A DNA stretch of 64,000 nt. It comes from an uncultured Treponema sp. Lineage in GTDB: Bacteria > Spirochaetota > Spirochaetia > Treponematales > Treponemataceae. The DNA is taken from contig CASGDA010000004.1 of the NCBI GenBank assembly GCA_949300145.1, positions 108,139 through 172,138 of the forward strand. The letters are read 5' to 3'. The position numbers were made by a program, and so were the translations under genes. Positions 8,013 through 16,306 of the stretch are shown here, piece by piece (position 1 is the stretch's first letter; each line of letters begins with the position of its first letter). Below the pieces are notes generated by a model. It did not search any database and was not told the origin of the DNA. It worked only from the letters and a program-made list of their open reading frames with translations.

Positions 8013-9101
8013 ATGGAAAAGCACACAAAAATTATATTGCTTTTAACTGTAATAATTATTATTGCCGGAACAGTTTCTGCGGCCGCTATTATTTTTGCTG
8101 CCGGACCTGATTCCAGTTTTAGGGGGAATAAAATGGCAGAGATTGCAAAAGAGGTGATTGCCGGTGCCGGCGACGGAATGTACGCTGTTATGGAAACAGA
8201 CAAGGGGCTCATTGTTTTAAGGTTATTCTATGAAGAAACCCCGTTGACTGTTTGTAATTTCGCGGGTCTTGCAGAAGGAACTCTTGACGCCGCACGCGGG
8301 GAACCTTTTTACGACGGTTTGACTTTTCATAGAGTTATAGAAAACTTTATGATACAAGGCGGGGATCCTCTTGGAAACGGAACCGGCGGACCCGGGTACA
8401 GTTTCCCGGATGAAATTGTCAGCTCTCTGCGCCATGACGGTCCCGGAGTGCTTTCGATGGCAAACGCCGGACCGGGAACAAACGGCAGCCAGTTTTTTAT
8501 AACTCATGTTGAGACTCCCTGGCTTGACGGGAAACATACTGTTTTCGGAGAAGTTATCCATGGTATGGATACCGTCAATAAAATTAAAAATGGGGATAGG
8601 ATTCTTTCAGTTAAAATTGAACGCCGGGGGGATTCGGCCAAGGCTTTTACCTGTTCACAATCTGATTTTGATGAATATCTTGCAAAAGCAGCTGAAAATG
8701 AACAAAAACGTAAGGAAAAAGAGAACCAGGAAACCTACAATCTTATCCGGGAGCAATGGCCGTCTGCTGTCCAGGCAAAAAACGGAGTATTTTTCACGAT
8801 TCTTAAAGAAGGCGAAGGTTCTGTGCCAAAACACGGGCAGACAATGACGATAAAATACAAGGGATATTTGCTTAACGGCCAGGTTTTTGATGATTCGGAT
8901 ATGCACAAACCGCTTGAAATGCAGGTCGGCAATGCCCGCCTTATTCCCGGGTTTTACAGTCAGGTTATAGAGATGAAAAAAGGGGAAAAACGTACCATTG
9001 TGATTCCCCCGGAACTGGGTTATGGCGCAGGCGGAATTCCGGGAGTTATCCCCGGAAATTCCTTTTTGGTTTTTGATTTGGAAATCCTGAATATCCGGTG
9101 A
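8013..9101 (+). CDS. Dual-family peptidyl-prolyl isomerase: cyclophilin-FKBP fusion
   Basis: This 362-residue protein joins two unrelated prolyl isomerase folds. Residues ~7-30 form a membrane anchor or signal peptide, so the protein acts in the periplasm. Residues ~50-205 are a cyclophilin domain, with [15 protein letters not shown] and [17 protein letters not shown] carrying the usual active-site residues. A charged Lys/Glu-rich linker (~225-250) follows. Residues ~265-362 are an FKBP domain ([34 protein letters not shown]). Both domains look intact. It would speed folding of exported proteins. Dual-family immunophilins have been described in a few microbes including treponemes. A GGAG site precedes ATG 8013, and a terminator follows. 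Confidence 0.92.
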   Translation: MEKHTKIILLLTVIIIIAGTVSAAAIIFAAGPDSSFRGNKMAEIAKEVIAGAGDGMYAVMETDKGLIVLRLFYEETPLTVCNFAGLAEGTLDAARGEPFYDGLTFHRVIENFMIQGGDPLGNGTGGPGYSFPDEIVSSLRHDGPGVLSMANAGPGTNGSQFFITHVETPWLDGKHTVFGEVIHGMDTVNKIKNGDRILSVKIERRGDSAKAFTCSQSDFDEYLAKAAENEQKRKEKENQETYNLIREQWPSAVQAKNGVFFTILKEGEGSVPKHGQTMTIKYKGYLLNGQVFDDSDMHKPLEMQVGNARLIPGFYSQVIEMKKGEKRTIVIPPELGYGAGGIPGVIPGNSFLVFDLEILNIR

Positions 9102-9140
9102 TTTGTAATAAGAAAACCAACCGCTGTCTGTAAAATTTTT

Positions 9141-9170
9141 AAGGGCTGCCTTGAATGGCAGCCCTTTGTT
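9141..9170 (+). terminator. Terminator hairpin between converging genes
   Basis: AAGGGCTGCC (9141-9150) and GGCAGCCCTT (9157-9166) form a perfect 10-bp stem with a 6-nt loop, followed by TGTTTT. It lies between the plus-strand isomerase gene and the minus-strand deaminase gene and could stop transcription from both sides. Confidence 0.8.
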
Positions 9171-9181
9171 TTGGAAACCGG

Positions 9182-10225
9182 TTAAAACCCTGCGGTTGAA
9201 ACGGCTTTTTCCAATTCTTCAAGGTAAAGGTTTTTTTCTTTTTCCGGAAGGAAAGAAAGACGGAATCCGTTCGCTATTAAATCCAGAATTTCTTTTATGC
9301 TGAAATTTATTTTTGAATACAGAATCCAATATTCATTCAAAAGAGTCGTAAAGAAAAAAGTGGGATCATCTGTAGCTATGGTGACGGGAATTCCAGCCTC
9401 ATAAAAAGCTTTTACAGGATGGTCTTCGGCTGAAGAAACCAGTTTTTTTGTGAAAGTGTTACTGCTGACGCAAATTTCAAGAGGTATCCTGTGTTCACTG
9501 AGATATTCCATCAGTTTTGGATCCCGGATTGAAGAGATTCCGTGCCCTATTCTCTCGGCTTTCAGCAATTTCACTGTATCCCAGACAGATTCCGGGCCGA
9601 CGTCCTCTCCGGCATGGGCAACCGCATGAAGTCCTTTTTCCCTGGCCCGTTCAAACAGACGGACAAAATCTTTCGCGGGTCCTGAAGCTTCCGTTCCTCC
9701 CAGTCCTATCCCGAGGAAATAGTCATTCTTATAACTTGAAACCAAATCAAAGTTATTTTCAGCGTTTTCTCTTCCGAAGGTTCTGGAAACGTCAAATAAA
9801 ATCCTGAGTTTTCGCCCGGTTTCTTTTTCTATCTTTTCAATATTTCTGGAAAGGGATTCAGCTATCTTTTCAAAAGAAAATCCCTTTTTCAAAAAGGCAG
9901 AGGGGGAGAAAAACATTTCGCAGTAAACAATATTATTTTCTTCCAGATAATCTGAAATATCGGAGAACAAAAGGTCAAAATCGGAAACATCGGTGAAATA
10001 TGACTGTACTTTCAAAAAAGACTGGATAAATCCATTTAAATCTGAAAAAGCGAAAAGCGAGGCTTCCTCTTCTTCCGGCATTTTAGCGTTAAAATTTTTT
10101 TCATAGAGCTTTTTTACTGTTTTAAGTGTGATTACCGCTTCACAATGAATATGCAGTTCAGCCTTCGGGACAAGCTTTATTTTATCAAAAAATTCTTTTT
10201 TAGACAGTTTTTGTGTTTCCGGCAT
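9182..10225 (-). CDS. Adenosine deaminase-like amidohydrolase
   Basis: Members of this family deaminate adenosine to inosine or act on related purines. The metal and catalytic residues are present: HIH at residues 25-27, HAGE at 204-207 (with the catalytic Glu), HG at 228-229 and TDDP at 285-288. Length, 347 residues, is normal. The substrate loop after the first metal motif is unusual: HIHCEA instead of the common HxHLDG, and ICVSSN instead of xCPxSN. The substrate may therefore differ from plain adenosine. A ribosome-binding site (AAGAGG) precedes ATG 10225. Confidence 0.82.
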   Translation of the reverse strand: MPETQKLSKKEFFDKIKLVPKAELHIHCEAVITLKTVKKLYEKNFNAKMPEEEEASLFAFSDLNGFIQSFLKVQSYFTDVSDFDLLFSDISDYLEENNIVYCEMFFSPSAFLKKGFSFEKIAESLSRNIEKIEKETGRKLRILFDVSRTFGRENAENNFDLVSSYKNDYFLGIGLGGTEASGPAKDFVRLFERAREKGLHAVAHAGEDVGPESVWDTVKLLKAERIGHGISSIRDPKLMEYLSEHRIPLEICVSSNTFTKKLVSSAEDHPVKAFYEAGIPVTIATDDPTFFFTTLLNEYWILYSKINFSIKEILDLIANGFRLSFLPEKEKNLYLEELEKAVSTAGF

Positions 10226-10247
10226 AAAATCCTCTTGATATCTGAAC

Positions 10248-10276
10248 AGTATACATCATGAAGCTCAAAAAAACAA
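10248..10276 (-). promoter_or_regulatory. Candidate promoter of the deaminase gene
   Basis: On the minus strand TTGTTT (10276-10271), 17 bp, TATACT (10253-10248). The -10 box is good and the -35 box is weak (3 of 6). The leader would be about 17 nt and contains AAGAGG. Confidence 0.4.
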
Positions 10277-10343
10277 ATCAAAAAAATGTCCTTTGTAAAA
10301 TTTTAATCCGCTTTTCCGGTTTTCATGGGTTATCCCGGCAATT

Positions 10344-12077
10344 TTATGCTAAAGACATCAATGTTTCCAAATCAAGTTCTGCGGCGGAACAGGGGATACC
10401 TATGGCCCAGTTTTCCAGCACAGCCGGATGAAGTTCCCCGAAAATGCCTGTGCTTTTATCTTTTACGATAAGTTCCGCCTGGCGTCCGTGTATAAATCTG
10501 GGATCATCCGCTTCCTTTACACAATATTCAAGTCCAAGGTAATAAAGCAGGCTGGAAACCTGGCTTGCCAGCACATTGAAATTCGCCTCTGCGTCCGCAA
10601 GCAGGAACCCCAGCATCTGGCGGGTTCTTGTTCCGGTGTCTTCTTCGTCGCAGAGGAAGGCGGTTTTTCCGATTTCAAAAATTCTGTGGGGGTAAACCGC
10701 GTTTCCGGATGGAGCCTCCGCCGATAAAAGGCTGGGAAGAATCGAAGGCCTTACAAACTGGTAGTTTTCTGTCATTGGGTTTGAAATCTCGATGACTTTT
10801 TTCTCCAAAAGAGTTCCGGTGATATTCATCTTTTCAACGTAATCTTTCTTTGAACCGAGATAGTTGAAAATCATTTCCTGGTATCCGAGCCCCACCATAA
10901 GATTTTTTACTTTTCTGCTGAAAAGTGTTATGGGCGAAAGACGTCCGATTGTGAAATCACAGGGGTTTTCCGGCGGAAATTCCGTGATTCCCCGGCCAAT
11001 CATAACGTCTTCGATAATGTCCACTTCATGAAGGAAGTCATTTCTGTAGGCAGGCGGATGAATTGTTATTTTCCCCCCGGAAATTTCCGCTGAGATTCCC
11101 ATCCGATTGAGGGCTTCCTTTATTTCCTCCGCTGATAACCCGGAACCAAGGAGTTTATTGGCGGCGGATATGGTCGTTTCCGTGTCTTTTTGGAAATAAT
11201 ACGGTGTCGTGATGTTTTTGCCGAACCCCGTTTCATAGGGATGCTCAACCTTTACAGGAAGGATTGTATATCCGGCGTCCGCAAAGTCACAGGCGACTAT
11301 ATTTGTGGCAAGCAGAAGTGAAGGCATGTCAGTTCCTGTCATCTCCACCAGCAGATCCGAGTCCCCGACTTTGACCGCTCCCAGCGTGGCACTGTTGATG
11401 ATAGGAGCCATTGACATAACTTCGCCGTTGTTATCGGTTAACAGAGGAAATTTCGGTGCGCCCGTTAGAATCCAGCCGTATTCTTTCCCTTTCGGATGCT
11501 CGGAAAGTATCTGCCGGCATGTCATCTCCTCTTCGCAGGCGAGAGGTACAAAGGATGTTTTATCAGGATCCACTGCGGAATAATGAACCGGCCAGGTTAT
11601 TTTGGCTGAACGGTACACGCCCATGGATATGGAACGTCTTTTCCGGCCGAAGTTCCAGCATAATTTTTCCTGTGTCTGTATTATATCCAGCAGCATGGGT
11701 TCATCAATGGGTTTTCCTGAGATGACAAACGCTGTCATAAACGGGCGGATGTCTTTCAATTCAGGATCCACAGTTACAATACGGTTTCCGCAATCACAGG
11801 TTTTTTCTTTGGATGACATGAAGTGCGGATATTCCGGGCTTTTTCCGCCTTCATGAGTCCGCAGCTGTCTTGCCAGTCCGGCTGTGGACCAAAGATCAGG
11901 GCGGTTTGTGTCATTCAATTCTATTTTTATAATTCTTTCGTCTTCAGGAAGAGATGCGTCCGGCTTTTCGTCAAGTTCCGCCTTTGCGCAGACAAGTTTT
12001 TCTTCAAGAGTTTCATAATCCAACTTTTTTCCGAGGAGTGTGAAAAAAAGTTTTTCGTTTACATCTATCTTTGGCAT
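10344..12077 (-). CDS. pheT: Phenylalanyl-tRNA synthetase beta subunit, archaeal-type
   Basis: This subunit, with PheS, charges tRNA-Phe with phenylalanine. The 577-residue length and N-terminus (PKIDVNEKLFFTLLGK, then DRIIKIELNDTNRPDLWS-like text) are those of the short archaeal/eukaryotic form. The bacterial ~800-residue form has an EMAP-type tRNA-binding domain at the N-terminus and an FDX-ACB domain at the end; both are absent here. B3/B4 and B5 editing-type regions are visible (LPVKVEHPYE; YRNDFLHEVDIIEDVMIGRG). The gene is downstream of pheS with a 28-base gap, so the two form an operon. Spirochaetes are known to carry this archaeal-type enzyme. Confidence 0.93.
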   Translation of the reverse strand: MPKIDVNEKLFFTLLGKKLDYETLEEKLVCAKAELDEKPDASLPEDERIIKIELNDTNRPDLWSTAGLARQLRTHEGGKSPEYPHFMSSKEKTCDCGNRIVTVDPELKDIRPFMTAFVISGKPIDEPMLLDIIQTQEKLCWNFGRKRRSISMGVYRSAKITWPVHYSAVDPDKTSFVPLACEEEMTCRQILSEHPKGKEYGWILTGAPKFPLLTDNNGEVMSMAPIINSATLGAVKVGDSDLLVEMTGTDMPSLLLATNIVACDFADAGYTILPVKVEHPYETGFGKNITTPYYFQKDTETTISAANKLLGSGLSAEEIKEALNRMGISAEISGGKITIHPPAYRNDFLHEVDIIEDVMIGRGITEFPPENPCDFTIGRLSPITLFSRKVKNLMVGLGYQEMIFNYLGSKKDYVEKMNITGTLLEKKVIEISNPMTENYQFVRPSILPSLLSAEAPSGNAVYPHRIFEIGKTAFLCDEEDTGTRTRQMLGFLLADAEANFNVLASQVSSLLYYLGLEYCVKEADDPRFIHGRQAELIVKDKSTGIFGELHPAVLENWAIGIPCSAAELDLETLMSLA

Positions 12078-12105
12078 TGTTTTCTCCAGTTATTCATTGC
12101 GTAAA

Positions 12106-13665
12106 TCAATATTTTGCACGGCGAAGACGGACACTCTCAATGTCTGTACTGAAAAGCTCCCTCAAATCGTTGAGACCCAGGGCCATAAGCGCCATCCTGT
12201 CTATCCCTATTCCCCAGGCAAGGACAGGTACATCAATTCCCATCGCACTTGTGACTTCCGGCCGGAAAATTCCCGAACCGCCGAGCTCAAACCAGCCCAA
12301 CACCGGATGTTTTATGTGCACCTCGATGGAAGGCTCCGTGAATGGGAAATAACCGGGGACGTATTTGACTTCCGTGGCTCCGGCGATTTCAACGGCAAAC
12401 ATCTTCAGGAATCCGAGCAATGTCCGGAGATTCACTTCATTTCCGAGGACAATTCCTTCCGTCTGGTAAAAGTCTGACAGATGGGTCGCGTCAACTTTGT
12501 CGTAACGGAAGCAACGGACTATACCGAAATATTTTCCGGGTATCTTCGGATTTGACGCCAACTGATGTGCGGAAAGAACGGTTCCCTGGCTCCGGAGAAT
12601 CAACCGCTTTGTGAATTCCCTGTCGAAAGTATAATTCCAGCCGCGGCTTCCGGATTTGCCTCCGTTTTCGTGGGTTAATGCCACCTGGGACAGAAACGGC
12701 TCGTCTATTTTTTTTGCCTTCTGCGGGTTCTTTACATAATATACGTCATGAATATCCCTGGCTGCATGGAACTGGGGCATAAAAAGTGCGTCCGAATTCC
12801 AGAATTCCGTTTCAACGAGGGGACCGTCAAATTCCTCAAACCCCAGGGAAGAGAGTTTGTCCTTAACGCTTTCCAGAAAGCTCACATAGGGATTTGTCCG
12901 TCCCTGTATGATTCTTGCAGGCGGTACAGCTATGTTGTAACTGCGGAAAACCCCGTTTTTCCATGTTCCGTTTTTAAGCATCGGGGAGGTTAAAACCCCG
13001 ATTTCTTCTCCGGTGATTCCTGCTTTATTCAACGCATCCTTTATTCCGGAAGCCTCCTCCGTGAGGGAGAAAACGACGGTATCCCTTTCCACAATCCTGA
13101 ATGGGGAATCGGCGGATCCGCGTTTTTTTGCCAGGGTCTGCATGACCGCGTTTTCCGCATCCGAGAGGTTTTCTTTTTCCAGTGTTCCCGAGGGATTCTC
13201 CATGCATTTTTTCAGAAGGTTTTTTATTGTATCCAGCCGGGACGATTCCGGATATTTCACAAATAAAGCTTTTTTTTCACTGTCCATCTGCAGGGCGCCT
13301 TCTTTTGAAAGCTGTCCGAAAGCGGATCCCACGTCTTTGTTTTCCAATGATAAAGCCGCGGCGATTTCCGGCAGGGATTTGGGCCCGGATTCTTTCAGGA
13401 AATCAAGAATACGTTCTTCCGGAGTCCCCGACCCAGCAAAAATCCGCCCGGTTTCCGTAATTTCAAAAAAAGTCCGGGTTTCTCGGCTTACTTCTTTCAG
13501 AAGGTTCTTCCCGCTCAGCCAGGAAAACGCCTGATTGGCGTGACCAGGTTTATAATCGAGCTCTTTCTCTAATTTTTCCGCAGTTAAATTCTCTCCCGGG
13601 TTGTATGTCCGCAAAAGACGGATTTCAAGAGGGTGCAGATTTTTTATTATTTGCGCTACATCCAT
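12106..13665 (-). CDS. pheS: Phenylalanyl-tRNA synthetase alpha subunit, archaeal-type
   Basis: This is the catalytic subunit of PheRS (519 residues). The N-terminal ~200 residues are built from winged-helix-like modules (LRTYNPGENLTAEKLEKELD and repeats), as in archaeal and eukaryotic alpha subunits and unlike the coiled-coil N-terminus of the bacterial form. The class II catalytic core follows, with motif 2-like ATHLSDFYQTEG and motif 3 near the end (GIGIDRMALMALG). Transcribed just before pheT. A GGAAG site precedes ATG 13665, and a promoter-like sequence lies immediately upstream. Confidence 0.94.
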   Translation of the reverse strand: MDVAQIIKNLHPLEIRLLRTYNPGENLTAEKLEKELDYKPGHANQAFSWLSGKNLLKEVSRETRTFFEITETGRIFAGSGTPEERILDFLKESGPKSLPEIAAALSLENKDVGSAFGQLSKEGALQMDSEKKALFVKYPESSRLDTIKNLLKKCMENPSGTLEKENLSDAENAVMQTLAKKRGSADSPFRIVERDTVVFSLTEEASGIKDALNKAGITGEEIGVLTSPMLKNGTWKNGVFRSYNIAVPPARIIQGRTNPYVSFLESVKDKLSSLGFEEFDGPLVETEFWNSDALFMPQFHAARDIHDVYYVKNPQKAKKIDEPFLSQVALTHENGGKSGSRGWNYTFDREFTKRLILRSQGTVLSAHQLASNPKIPGKYFGIVRCFRYDKVDATHLSDFYQTEGIVLGNEVNLRTLLGFLKMFAVEIAGATEVKYVPGYFPFTEPSIEVHIKHPVLGWFELGGSGIFRPEVTSAMGIDVPVLAWGIGIDRMALMALGLNDLRELFSTDIESVRLRRAKY

Positions 13666-13685
13666 GACAAAACTTCCTTTCGTTT

Positions 13686-13713
13686 AGTATAACGTTTTTG
13701 AAAAAAATGTGAA
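13686..13713 (-). promoter_or_regulatory. Candidate promoter of pheS-pheT
   Basis: Minus strand: TTCACA (13713-13708), 16-bp T-rich spacer, TATACT (13691-13686). The start would be near 13679, giving a leader of about 15 nt that carries the GGAAG site. No T-box or attenuator-like hairpin is seen. Confidence 0.5.
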
Positions 13714-13743
13714 GTACGGCTGATTAAGAATATTTTCCGAATT

Positions 13744-14433
13744 TCAAAAAACCGAGTAAGGAATTATTTCCTTTATATTCAGAAGAATATTGACATCTGC
13801 AATAACCTGTCCCTGATCAGCGAAAAGCCGCGGTTCATCTTTGAGCTTTATCTCCCCCGTTATTATTTTGGGCTTGTTTTTTTCTATTGCCCTGGCGTAT
13901 TCCCTGACGGCTTGTTTAATTGCATTTGTATAAGCCTGGATGATTCCCGCTGTTTCGTCTTTTCTGTCTCCGTATCCCCGGCCTCCGCTTGTCTTGAAAA
14001 CGATGGAACCCCAGTATAGAAAACTTTGTACGGTTGCTTCATCATGGATGAATTCCGCGCGGCCATAAAGCCTGGGGCCTTTATCCTGTATTTCCGACAG
14101 GGAAAAGGAAGGATTGTCCGGAGATATTTCTGCAACAGGTTCCAGCAGGAAATATTCAGAGACATTGCGGGCTTTATCCGGTGGAGTATATTCAAACCGC
14201 CAGCCGAAAACCATTCCGGAAAGTATAAACAAGGCGGTATTTTCCAGAGCCTCATAAGGTGAATATTTCTCGTTTCCGGGGACTTCTTCCGAATACACCC
14301 AGACGGTTGCGGAAGAGAATCTTGGAACCGGTGTCGCGTGCTGTGCGGCGAAGAAAGAATTCTGCCAAAGATTCAATATGAAAAATATGAAAAAAGAAAT
14401 TCTGAAAGCGTTGCTATATAACCGGGATGTCAT
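13744..14433 (-). CDS. Secreted protein of unknown function
   Basis: This 229-residue protein starts with a signal peptide (hydrophobic residues ~11-28, cleavage probably near FFAAQ). The mature part has no recognised motif; it contains long charged helices toward the C-terminus (AIKQAVREYARAIEKNKPK) and a hydrophobic end. I do not recognise the family. The start codon lies one base after the stop of the rhomboid protease gene, so the two are almost certainly translationally coupled and may work together at the envelope. Confidence 0.7.
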   Translation of the reverse strand: MTSRLYSNAFRISFFIFFILNLWQNSFFAAQHATPVPRFSSATVWVYSEEVPGNEKYSPYEALENTALFILSGMVFGWRFEYTPPDKARNVSEYFLLEPVAEISPDNPSFSLSEIQDKGPRLYGRAEFIHDEATVQSFLYWGSIVFKTSGGRGYGDRKDETAGIIQAYTNAIKQAVREYARAIEKNKPKIITGEIKLKDEPRLFADQGQVIADVNILLNIKEIIPYSVF

Positions 14434-14434
14434 T

Positions 14435-15064
14435 TTAACGCTTCGGAAACCAAATGTGTAAGGGATTGATTCCCAGCCGGACTACGGAATAAATCCATGC
14501 AACCGCAAACCCTGTCAAATGGGTGCCGTGGGCTATTCCTGCCTGGGATCCCGAAATCATATACACCGTCTCCAGAACCGCATAGCCTATGACCAGAAGC
14601 GGCGCAGGGATAGGGATTATTCCCCACAGAAAAATCACTGACCGCGGAAAAAGAACCGCATACAGGAGTAACACTGCGAAAACCGCTCCTGAAGCGCCGA
14701 GCAAAAACACACGCCACATTCCTGTTGAAATATAAATCAGCAGGGAAATTATTCCGCATAAAGTTCCGGAAACAAGATAGGCGGAGAGGAATTCCCTAGA
14801 ACCTATTTTGCGTTCCACCGCCATTCCGAAAAAAAACAATCCCAGCATATTTGAAAAAAGATGCATGAAACCGTTGTGTACAAATTGATATGTGAAAACC
14901 TGCCAGTAAAATTTATTGTAAACGAATAACGCCGGGTTGAGGGAAAGATAAACTTTTCCCTGCGGGAAAATCTGCAGCCCCATGTAAACAAGTATATTTA
15001 TGCCTATGAGAATTAAAGCCACGTTTCGAAAAGTGTATTTGAATGGTTTTGTGATGATACTCAT
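14435..15064 (-). CDS. Rhomboid-family intramembrane serine protease
   Basis: Rhomboid proteases cut membrane proteins within the lipid bilayer. This 209-residue protein has about six membrane helices. The catalytic serine lies in GASG (residues 123-126, Ser125), and the catalytic histidine is probably His182 in THLTGF. The conserved His/Asn segment is HNGFMHLFSNM (63-73). All the features needed for activity are present. The gene follows the GGDEF gene by 9 bases and precedes a secreted unknown by one base. The substrate cannot be told from sequence. Confidence 0.9.
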   Translation of the reverse strand: MSIITKPFKYTFRNVALILIGINILVYMGLQIFPQGKVYLSLNPALFVYNKFYWQVFTYQFVHNGFMHLFSNMLGLFFFGMAVERKIGSREFLSAYLVSGTLCGIISLLIYISTGMWRVFLLGASGAVFAVLLLYAVLFPRSVIFLWGIIPIPAPLLVIGYAVLETVYMISGSQAGIAHGTHLTGFAVAWIYSVVRLGINPLHIWFPKR

Positions 15065-15073
15065 GTTCTGAAA

Positions 15074-16129
15074 TCAAAGACCTCCGGAATTTGCAACGGT
15101 AACTCTGTTTCTTCCGTTTTCCTTGGATTGGTATAAAGCTTTGTCGGCCCTGTCAACCAGAATTTTCGGGGAAAAGTCAATCTGCGGATTATATTGGGCA
15201 ATGCCGCCGGAGATGGTTACGGTTAAATGTTGTTCTCCGTAAACGATATCCATGTTTTCTATTGAAAAACGGATTCTTTCCGCTATTTTCTCAGCAGTAC
15301 GGCTGTCCGTATCGCACAATAAGACAACGAATTCCTCTCCGCCGTATCTTGCCGCCAAATCCTGGATACGGGTATTCTGATGGATAACTTCGGCAACTTT
15401 CTGAAGAACCAGGTCACCACAGGCATGTCCGTAGGTATCGTTAAAGCGTTTGAAGAAATCAATATCCAGCATCACGACGGATAGAGAAACCCCTTTGTTT
15501 TCGCACATTTCCAGTTTTTCCGCCAGAACGGTATAGAAAAAGTGTTTTAGCTTTAAATGAGTCATCATATCTGTTGTGCTCATTTCAAGAAGCATGGCAT
15601 TGTTTATTGCTATTGCTGCCAGTGACGCTATCGCCGTCATATGTTCTTTGTCATAGTCTGAATAAGGATTCTGGTTTATCTGTTGGCCCAAAACCAGAAT
15701 GCCGTTTATCCTGCCTTTGACTTTAAGAGGCACAATCAGGGTCGGCTCTAAGGATAACAGGGCTTTTAAAGCTTTGTCTTTTTTCAGGCCGCTTTCATTT
15801 AACTGTTCGATGGTGAGACAGGAAGGATTTTTTGTTAGAAAGTGGATGAATGGATGATCTTCCTGGAAACTGTAATCTTCATCTTCTTTTATATCAAATC
15901 CGTAAAAATTATCCCCCATCTGGAAAGACGTCGCGTCAAAGTCCGTTTTTGTGAACATGGCTACGCCGGTTGTCTGGAATTGTCCCATACAGATGTAAAG
16001 AAAAGCCTCTATCAGGGCCGAAAAATCCATAGTGGAATTCAAACTTTTGGAAATTTCAAGAAGCTGCTTTAGGTCGTAGATTTGTTTTTCAAAAAAGCTC
16101 TTCTCTTCAGAGACTTTCTTTTTGGACAT
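15074..16129 (-). CDS. Diguanylate cyclase with GAF domain
   Basis: This protein is predicted to make cyclic di-GMP, a second messenger controlling motility and attachment. It has 351 residues, with no membrane helices, so it is cytoplasmic. Residues ~25-180 form a GAF-like sensor domain. Residues ~185-350 form a GGDEF domain with the active-site motif GGEEF at 263-267 and the metal/GTP-binding segment DIDFFKRFNDTYGH (222-235). An RxxD product-inhibition site (RIQD, 254-257) lies exactly five residues before GGEEF, so feedback inhibition is expected. A GAGGAA site precedes ATG 16129. First gene of a likely three-gene unit. Confidence 0.94.
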   Translation of the reverse strand: MSKKKVSEEKSFFEKQIYDLKQLLEISKSLNSTMDFSALIEAFLYICMGQFQTTGVAMFTKTDFDATSFQMGDNFYGFDIKEDEDYSFQEDHPFIHFLTKNPSCLTIEQLNESGLKKDKALKALLSLEPTLIVPLKVKGRINGILVLGQQINQNPYSDYDKEHMTAIASLAAIAINNAMLLEMSTTDMMTHLKLKHFFYTVLAEKLEMCENKGVSLSVVMLDIDFFKRFNDTYGHACGDLVLQKVAEVIHQNTRIQDLAARYGGEEFVVLLCDTDSRTAEKIAERIRFSIENMDIVYGEQHLTVTISGGIAQYNPQIDFSPKILVDRADKALYQSKENGRNRVTVANSGGL

Positions 16130-16306
16130 ATTTATTCCTCAAACAAATAGTTTAATATCCGGCTGCCATCTACTTATAAACCATGAATTTCTTTTAAAAA
16201 TAAGTTTCTGCTGTATACTCCACCTGTTTTTAAAAAGACTGCAAATTTATGCTTTTTTATTTTTATACGCTATAAAATTTCCATTCCATAATATTCACAG
16301 CAAAAG

